From positions 7,071 to 34,437 of the forward strand of contig DJFY01000099.1 in assembly GCA_002431545.1 (NCBI GenBank): DNA of 27,367 nt. Direction: 5' to 3'. Each line of letters begins with the position of its first letter. Within the stretch, counting starts at the first letter, position 1. Positions 22,851-27,367 of the stretch are shown piece by piece. This stretch comes from Cellvibrionales bacterium UBA5860. Its GTDB lineage: Bacteria; Pseudomonadota; Gammaproteobacteria; Pseudomonadales; Porticoccaceae. The notes below the pieces were generated by a model. That model was not told where the DNA came from. It did no database searches and worked only from the letters and a program-made list of their open reading frames with translations. A program made the translations under genes and the position numbers.

Positions 22851-24221
22851 TCAGTACAACTGTTCCGGGAGCCAGGTCACCAGGGAGGGCCATAGGGAGA
22901 GTAACAATAACAAGCAGATCTGGATCAGGACAAAGGGCGCGACGCCGCGATATATATCGCTAGTAAGTACTTCCTTCGGCGCCACTCCGCGGAGGTAAAA
23001 GAGGGCAAAGCCAAAGGGCGGTGTCAAGAAAGACGTTTGCAGGTTGACCGCGATCATGACGCCAAGCCAGATGGGGTCCAGGCCCATCGTCAGCAACACA
23101 GGGCCGACGATGGGTACGACGACAAACGTGATCTCGATGAAATCGAGAATAAAGCCCAGGACAAAAATCAACAGCATCACAGTCAATGTCGCGCCGATCA
23201 ATCCTCCTGGCAGGGCTTCAAACAGGGAAGCGACCAGGTCATCGCCTCCAAATCCGCGGAACACGAGTGAAAAAACTGTCGCGCCGATCAAAATCATAAA
23301 GACCATCGCCGTGGTCTGCGTCGTCGAATCCATTACGTTGCGCAAGACCGCGATCTTAAGCTGGCCCCGAACCAGGGCGAGCAGCAGCGCACCGAAAGCG
23401 CCGACACCTGCGGCTTCCGTCGGCGTGGCGATACCGCTCAGAATTGAACCCAGTACCGCAACGATCAACAAGAGTGGCGGTAGCAGGCTGCGCGCCAGTT
23501 CAAAGGCAGAAACGTCCTTGCCAGGTGTCGAAAGGGCCGGTGCGAAATCGGAAATGCTGTCGCGGGCACGCCAGCCCATATAAAGGCAATAAAAGGCAAC
23601 TAACAACAGACCGGGAATCAGGGCCCCGACAAAAAGGTCGCCGACCGAAACGGTTTTAGGCGTGAAGATGCCCTGGCTTAACTGGGCCTGCGCGTAGGCG
23701 CTGGACAAAGTGTCACCGAGAAGCACCAGGGCAATAGACGGCGGGATTATTTGTCCCAGCGTCCCGGTGGCGCAGATTGTGCCGCTCGCTAATGCCGGGC
23801 TGTAACCCCGTTGCAGCAACGTCGGCAGTGACATCAGCCCCATGGTGACGACTGTGGCACCGACGATACCGGTGCTCGCGGCAAGTAACATTCCGACCAG
23901 GACAACAGAGATACCCAGACCGCCGCGCAGACCGCCGAAAGCTTTAGCCATATTGTCCAGGAGGTCTTCTGCCAGCCGGGATTTCTCCAACATGACGCCC
24001 ATAAAGACAAATAAAGGTACTGCGACCAGTGTCTGATTGACCATCGTGCCGTAGAGCCGGTTGGGCAGCGCGTGAAGAAAGGCCGCGTCGAAGGTGCCGG
24101 TTGCCAGACCGATGGCGGCGAACGCGAGCGCTGTGCCCGCCAGGGAGAACGCCACCGGATAGCCCAATAGAATGACCAGGCACACCGCAAGAAACATCCA
24201 CAGGGGCATGAGCTCGATCAT
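22851..24221 (-). CDS. dctM: TRAP transporter large permease (DctM-type)
   Basis: The large permease of tripartite ATP-independent periplasmic transporters forms the ion-driven transport channel for organic acids and related solutes. The predicted 456 residues are almost all membrane helices (about 12) and contain PLFVFMGVMLEKS, GGLGISVVLVGMLLAASTGIVGATVVTMGLMSLP and SGTICATGTLGQIIPPSIALVLLGD. Starting at ATG 24221 puts the start 22 bases after the dctQ stop; an earlier ATG at 24299 would overlap dctQ. The substrate is not shown. Gene order dctQ-dctM; no dctP binding protein is adjacent. A copy of AGTAAGTACTT lies at 22962. Confidence 0.9.
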   Translation of the reverse strand: MIELMPLWMFLAVCLVILLGYPVAFSLAGTALAFAAIGLATGTFDAAFLHALPNRLYGTMVNQTLVAVPLFVFMGVMLEKSRLAEDLLDNMAKAFGGLRGGLGISVVLVGMLLAASTGIVGATVVTMGLMSLPTLLQRGYSPALASGTICATGTLGQIIPPSIALVLLGDTLSSAYAQAQLSQGIFTPKTVSVGDLFVGALIPGLLLVAFYCLYMGWRARDSISDFAPALSTPGKDVSAFELARSLLPPLLLIVAVLGSILSGIATPTEAAGVGAFGALLLALVRGQLKIAVLRNVMDSTTQTTAMVFMILIGATVFSLVFRGFGGDDLVASLFEALPGGLIGATLTVMLLIFVLGFILDFIEITFVVVPIVGPVLLTMGLDPIWLGVMIAVNLQTSFLTPPFGFALFYLRGVAPKEVLTSDIYRGVAPFVLIQICLLLLLSLWPSLVTWLPEQLY

Positions 24222-24243
24222 CACTTGCTTCGTCCGGCGCGAA

Positions 24244-24792
24244 TCAGTGGTCAGAGCGTTGGGTCGAGGCGTGGGCAGAGTCCCGGCCCACGGGTGCATC
24301 GCGAAAAACCCCGGCCAGGGATTTCAATAATTCCGCCAAACCTTGCAGAAGCAATAACAGCGGCATAATCAACAACAGGGTCTTTAATAGATAGACGAAA
24401 GGCAAACCCGCCGATTCGCTGGAAGTTTCTCGGATGGCCCAACTATTGGCGACGTAATCCAAAGACAAGAAAAAGATGACTGCCGCCAGGGGCAGCAGGA
24501 AAAAGACAGTACCCAGGGCGTTGACCAAGCATTGGGCTTTTGTCGTTAACCGTCGGTAGACAATGTCCACCCGCACATGGCCGCCCTGCTTGAGGGTATG
24601 GGCGATGCCCAGCATAAAGACGCAGGCGTGCATGTAGTTGACGGCTTCCTGAAGCGCAATCGACCCGGCAGAGAGTACATATCTCCCGATAACGACCAGG
24701 CAGGTGAGCAACACCATCAACAGGGTGAGCCACGAAACCGCCCTCCCGCAGCCGGTTGCAACGCTATCGAGCGATTGGGTGAATGTCTTCAT
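24244..24792 (-). CDS. dctQ: TRAP transporter small permease (DctQ-type)
   Basis: The 182 residues have four predicted membrane segments (about 20-40, 50-68, 90-112, 130-150) and the family patterns GRYVLSAGSIALQEAVNYMH and GIAHTLKQGGHVRVDIVYRR. DctQ pairs with DctM (downstream, 22 bases) and a periplasmic DctP. ATG at 24792 is divergent from pstS, with 169 bases between them. The 5' side holds no dctP. Solute is unknown. Confidence 0.9.
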   Translation of the reverse strand: MKTFTQSLDSVATGCGRAVSWLTLLMVLLTCLVVIGRYVLSAGSIALQEAVNYMHACVFMLGIAHTLKQGGHVRVDIVYRRLTTKAQCLVNALGTVFFLLPLAAVIFFLSLDYVANSWAIRETSSESAGLPFVYLLKTLLLIMPLLLLLQGLAELLKSLAGVFRDAPVGRDSAHASTQRSDH

Positions 24793-24871
24793 CGGGTTGG
24801 AATACGGAATAGAGGGGGCGGCTAACTGACTGAAAAAACGGGAATAAGTAGGATTAAACCGAAAAACCGCA

Positions 24872-24911
24872 TTGTCACATTTCTGTCACATAACGTACAT
24901 AAGCTTGTCAT
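24872..24911 (+). promoter_or_regulatory. Four-unit PHO box of pstS
   Basis: Four 7-base units at exactly 11-base steps: TTGTCAC (24872), CTGTCAC (24883), CGTACAT (24894, degenerate) and TTGTCAT (24905). Two give a 7-4-7 PhoB box like CTGTCAT-N4-CTGTCAT, and the whole is like my memory of E. coli pstS, where the third unit is also degenerate. A -10 candidate, TACGAT (24922-24927), lies ten bases after the last unit, the same spacing as in E. coli phoA. PhoB control of the pst operon under phosphate limitation follows. Confidence 0.88.
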
Positions 24912-24961
24912 TCACCCTCCCTACGATACGCGGCACTGATCCTTCAAACCAGGAGAAAAGC

Positions 24962-26050
24962 GTGAAACATAATGCGAAATTAATGGCTATTGGTCTGGCT
25001 ACGGCGATAAGCGTAGGCAGCAGTAATAGTCACGCCGAAGCCAGAGATTATATCAGCATCGTCGGTTCGTCGACGGTGTACCCATTTGCTACGGTGGTTG
25101 CCGAGCGTTTTGGCAAGAGCGGCAGGGGAGCGACACCTAAGGTAGAATCGACTGGTTCAGGCGGCGGCATGAAATTGTTTTGCGCAGGCGTAGGGACTAG
25201 CCATCCCGACATCACCAATGCCTCGCGGCGTATGAAGAAATCGGAATTTGAGACTTGCCAGAAAAATGGCGTCAAGGATGTTGTCGAAGTGCTTATCGGC
25301 TTTGACGGCATTGTCCTCGCCAATTCAAAGACCGCGAAACAAATGAACTTATCGCGGAAGGACATTTTCCTGGCGCTGGCTAAAAAAGTCCCCGCACCCA
25401 AGGGCATGCAGGATAGTTTCACAACGGCAACAACGTTGGTAGACAACCCCTACAAAACCTGGAAGGAAGTCAACCCGGCATTGCCCGATGCGAAAATCGA
25501 AGTACTCGGGCCGCCACCCACATCCGGGACGCGTGACGCTTTTGCCGAACTGGCACTCGAGGGTGGCTGTAAATCTTTTGACTGGATCAAGGCCATCAAA
25601 AAGCAGGACAAAAGCCAGTACAAGAAGATCTGCCATACCGTGCGTGAAGATGGGCACTACATCGAAGCCGGCGAGAACGACAATCTGATCGTCCAGAAAC
25701 TTGTCGCCAACCCCAAAGCACTGGGCGTATTTGGCTTCAGCTTCCTCGACCAAAACAGCGACAAGGTTCAGGGATCTAAAATAGAAGGCGTTCCGCCGAC
25801 TTTCGATAGCATCGCTGATAAATCCTATCCGGTTTCCCGTCCACTCTACTTTTACGTGAAGAAAGCCCATATCGGAGTGGTGCCCGGCATCAAGGGTTAC
25901 CTGACGGAATTCACCAGTGAGAAAGCCTGGGGACCAGAAGGGTATCTGGCTGAGAAAGGCATGATTCCTCTGCCCGACGATTCTCGGTCCACCTTCGCCA
26001 GCAATGTGAAATCACTTAAAGTGATGACTGGCAAAGAGGATTTACACTAA
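24962..26050 (+). CDS. pstS: Phosphate ABC transporter substrate-binding protein PstS
   Basis: PstS is the periplasmic high-affinity phosphate-binding protein that feeds PstCAB. GTG at 24962 has AGGAG six bases upstream; the protein is 362 residues with a signal peptide (MKHNAKLMAIGLATAISVGS, probably cleaved near SHA/EA). The mature part has ISIVGSSTVYPFATVVAE, ESTGSGGG and the phosphate-binding TSGTRDAF. Size is near E. coli PstS (346). It is preceded by a PHO box and followed by an intrinsic terminator before pstC. A GC-poorer open frame upstream of the GTG is not coding. Confidence 0.94.
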   Translation: MKHNAKLMAIGLATAISVGSSNSHAEARDYISIVGSSTVYPFATVVAERFGKSGRGATPKVESTGSGGGMKLFCAGVGTSHPDITNASRRMKKSEFETCQKNGVKDVVEVLIGFDGIVLANSKTAKQMNLSRKDIFLALAKKVPAPKGMQDSFTTATTLVDNPYKTWKEVNPALPDAKIEVLGPPPTSGTRDAFAELALEGGCKSFDWIKAIKKQDKSQYKKICHTVREDGHYIEAGENDNLIVQKLVANPKALGVFGFSFLDQNSDKVQGSKIEGVPPTFDSIADKSYPVSRPLYFYVKKAHIGVVPGIKGYLTEFTSEKAWGPEGYLAEKGMIPLPDDSRSTFASNVKSLKVMTGKEDLH

Positions 26051-26146
26051 TAAACCCTGATCGAAGCGCTGATAAAACGTTAATATGCCGATAAGACGTT
26101 TAATAGAATAGATTCTCCCTGATCTTAAGATCAAAGCAACTTGAAC

Positions 26147-26174
26147 GGCCCGGCGTAAGACGGGCCATTTTTTT
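26147..26174 (+). terminator. Intrinsic terminator between pstS and pstC
   Basis: GGCCCG (26147-26152) and CGGGCC (26161-26166) pair in a perfect 6-bp GC stem with an eight-base loop, followed by ATTTTTTT. It is about 100 bases after the pstS stop and 30 before pstC. Partial read-through would give more PstS than PstC, the usual stoichiometry. It could also end pstS completely, with pstC from another promoter. Confidence 0.8.
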
Positions 26175-26204
26175 CACCGCTAATCGGGACTTGATATTTG
26201 CGCT

Positions 26205-27367
26205 ATGGACATGCCCAACCTATTGGCTTTCATGGCCGTCATTATTTGTTTCTTTTACTATCTGGGTAAAAGGAAATCCCTGGCCATGGCGGAACCCCTG
26301 GGTGGCACTCACCATCTTCACTCTTTACCTTTCTATTACGGGATGCGCGCGGCTATATGGTGTGGATTGCCAGCGCTTGCCTTACTCGTTATCTGGTTGA
26401 TGTTCGATGAACCACTGATCAGTGCGCTGGTTTTGTCATCGTTACCGGAAGCCCTGCAGCCGACCACGGTGGCGGAGCATAACCTGACAGTTAATCAAAT
26501 CGAAAACCTGGCGTCGGGCGCGCTTTCCAGCGACAGTGTGAACCCCGCCTTGGTGGCCGCTGCCGATACCTTGATCAGGTTGAATCAAACCACGCAGTGG
26601 GTCGTTACGGTGTTAGTGCTTGTTTTGACGGTTATCGGCGGTGCGTTGGCCTGGTACCGAATGTCTCCCGCGCTGCGGGCGCGCCAGCAGGTCGAAATGG
26701 TATTTAAAGGTGCGTTACTGGTGTGTGCCAGCATCGCCGTTTTTGCCACTGTTGGTATCGCGCTTTCCGTGTTGTTTGAATCGTTGCGGTTTTTTCAAAT
26801 GGTGCCGCCCGCGGAATTTCTATTTGGTCTGGAATGGAGTCCGCAGACGGCGATTCGAGCCGATCAGGTCGGGGGCTCGGGAAGCTTTGGCGCCGTTCCG
26901 CTGTTTACGGGAACGCTTCTGATCTCTTTTATCGCGATGCTGGTGGCGGTGCCGGCGGGTTTGATGTCAGCGATATATCTCGCCGAGTACGCCGGGCCCC
27001 GTGTGCGCAGTTATGCCAAACCGGCACTCGAAATTCTGGCAGGAATACCCACGGTGGTATATGGGTTTTTCGCCGCGCTTACCGTGGCGCCCTTCGTTCG
27101 CGACGTCGGCACGCAGATTGGCTTGTCCGTCACGTCGGAAAGCGCACTTGCAGCCGGTTTGGTGATGGGTGTCATGATTATCCCCTTCGTATCGTCCCTC
27201 GCTGATGACGTTATCAATGCAGTGCCGCAGGCCATGCGCGACGGCTCGTTGGCCCTGGGAGCCACGCATTCCGAAACGGTTAAAAAAGTGATTTTCCCGG
27301 CCGCGTTGCCGGGTATAGTGGGCGGCATTCTGCTTGCTGTATCGCGCGCCATCGGCGAGACCATGAT
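26205..27367 (+). CDS. pstC: Phosphate ABC transporter permease PstC, 3' end missing
   Basis: The open frame begins at ATG 26205 (a second ATG at 26211) and runs out of the window after 387 codons. The membrane permease pairs with PstA and PstB. It has an N-terminal helix (LLAFMAVIICFFYYLG), a second (AIWCGLPALALLVIWLM), a long periplasmic segment, further helices, then the conserved permease region AEYAGPRVRSYAKPALEILAGIPTVVYGFF and the EAA-like loop MRDGSLALGATHSETVKKVIFPAALPGIVGG. The long N-terminal extension, absent from E. coli PstC, is known in some marine and pseudomonad PstC proteins. No strong Shine-Dalgarno. pstA and pstB would lie beyond the window. Confidence 0.92.
   Translation, partial: MDMPNLLAFMAVIICFFYYLGKRKSLAMAEPLGGTHHLHSLPFYYGMRAAIWCGLPALALLVIWLMFDEPLISALVLSSLPEALQPTTVAEHNLTVNQIENLASGALSSDSVNPALVAAADTLIRLNQTTQWVVTVLVLVLTVIGGALAWYRMSPALRARQQVEMVFKGALLVCASIAVFATVGIALSVLFESLRFFQMVPPAEFLFGLEWSPQTAIRADQVGGSGSFGAVPLFTGTLLISFIAMLVAVPAGLMSAIYLAEYAGPRVRSYAKPALEILAGIPTVVYGFFAALTVAPFVRDVGTQIGLSVTSESALAAGLVMGVMIIPFVSSLADDVINAVPQAMRDGSLALGATHSETVKKVIFPAALPGIVGGILLAVSRAIGETM

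Noticed and set aside
24222..24299. Longer dctM from ATG 24299
   Set aside because: It would overlap dctQ by 56 bases and adds a polar tail not expected before the first DctM helix; the ATG at 24221 is more usual.

Overview
The window looks like the replication-origin region of a gammaproteobacterial chromosome. The order gyrB, plsC-like acyltransferase, gmhB, glyS, glyQ (last four convergent to gyrB) matches my memory of Pseudomonas aeruginosa near dnaA. A marine Pseudomonadales/Cellvibrionales-type bacterium is therefore likely, but the species cannot be named from sequence alone. I saw no tRNA, rRNA, CRISPR array or insertion sequence.

Layout. Left arm, all leftward: atpB (cut by the window edge), atpI, parB, parA, rsmG, mnmG. 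Next comes a roughly 600-base non-coding stretch (5606-6205) with an AT-rich tract and many near-consensus DnaA boxes. Then, rightward: rpmH, rnpA, yidD, yidC, mnmE. A second non-coding stretch (10086-10490) has two perfect DnaA boxes and another AT-rich tract. It is followed by dnaA, dnaN, recF and gyrB, also rightward. Two strong parS-like sites lie inside recF. After gyrB come two small leftward paralogous Arg-rich ORFs, then the leftward operon glyQ-glyS-gmhB-plsC.

Right arm: a periplasmic metallo-beta-lactamase-fold hydrolase (rightward), a leftward TRAP transporter pair (dctQ, dctM) without an adjacent binding protein, and the start of a phosphate-uptake operon (pstS, then pstC cut by the window end). 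That operon has a four-unit PHO box in front and an intrinsic terminator between pstS and pstC.

How the genes work together: DnaA, DnaN, RecF and GyrB initiate and maintain replication; ParA/ParB with parS segregate the origin; rpmH-rnpA-yidD-yidC-mnmE make a ribosomal protein, the RNase P protein, membrane-insertion factors and a tRNA-modification GTPase that partners MnmG.

Most notable: (1) rpmH-mnmE is co-directional with dnaA, whereas in E. coli, Pseudomonas and Bacillus it is divergent; this implies a local inversion and may explain two separate DnaA-box clusters 4.3 kb apart. (2) mnmE has no ATG, GTG or TTG at its expected start; only a CTG just after a 7-bp hairpin gives a full-length protein. 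(3) Two tandem Arg-rich small ORFs of unknown function. (4) An 11-mer, AGTAAGTACTT, recurs in three unrelated genes. (5) A textbook four-unit PHO box precedes pstS.
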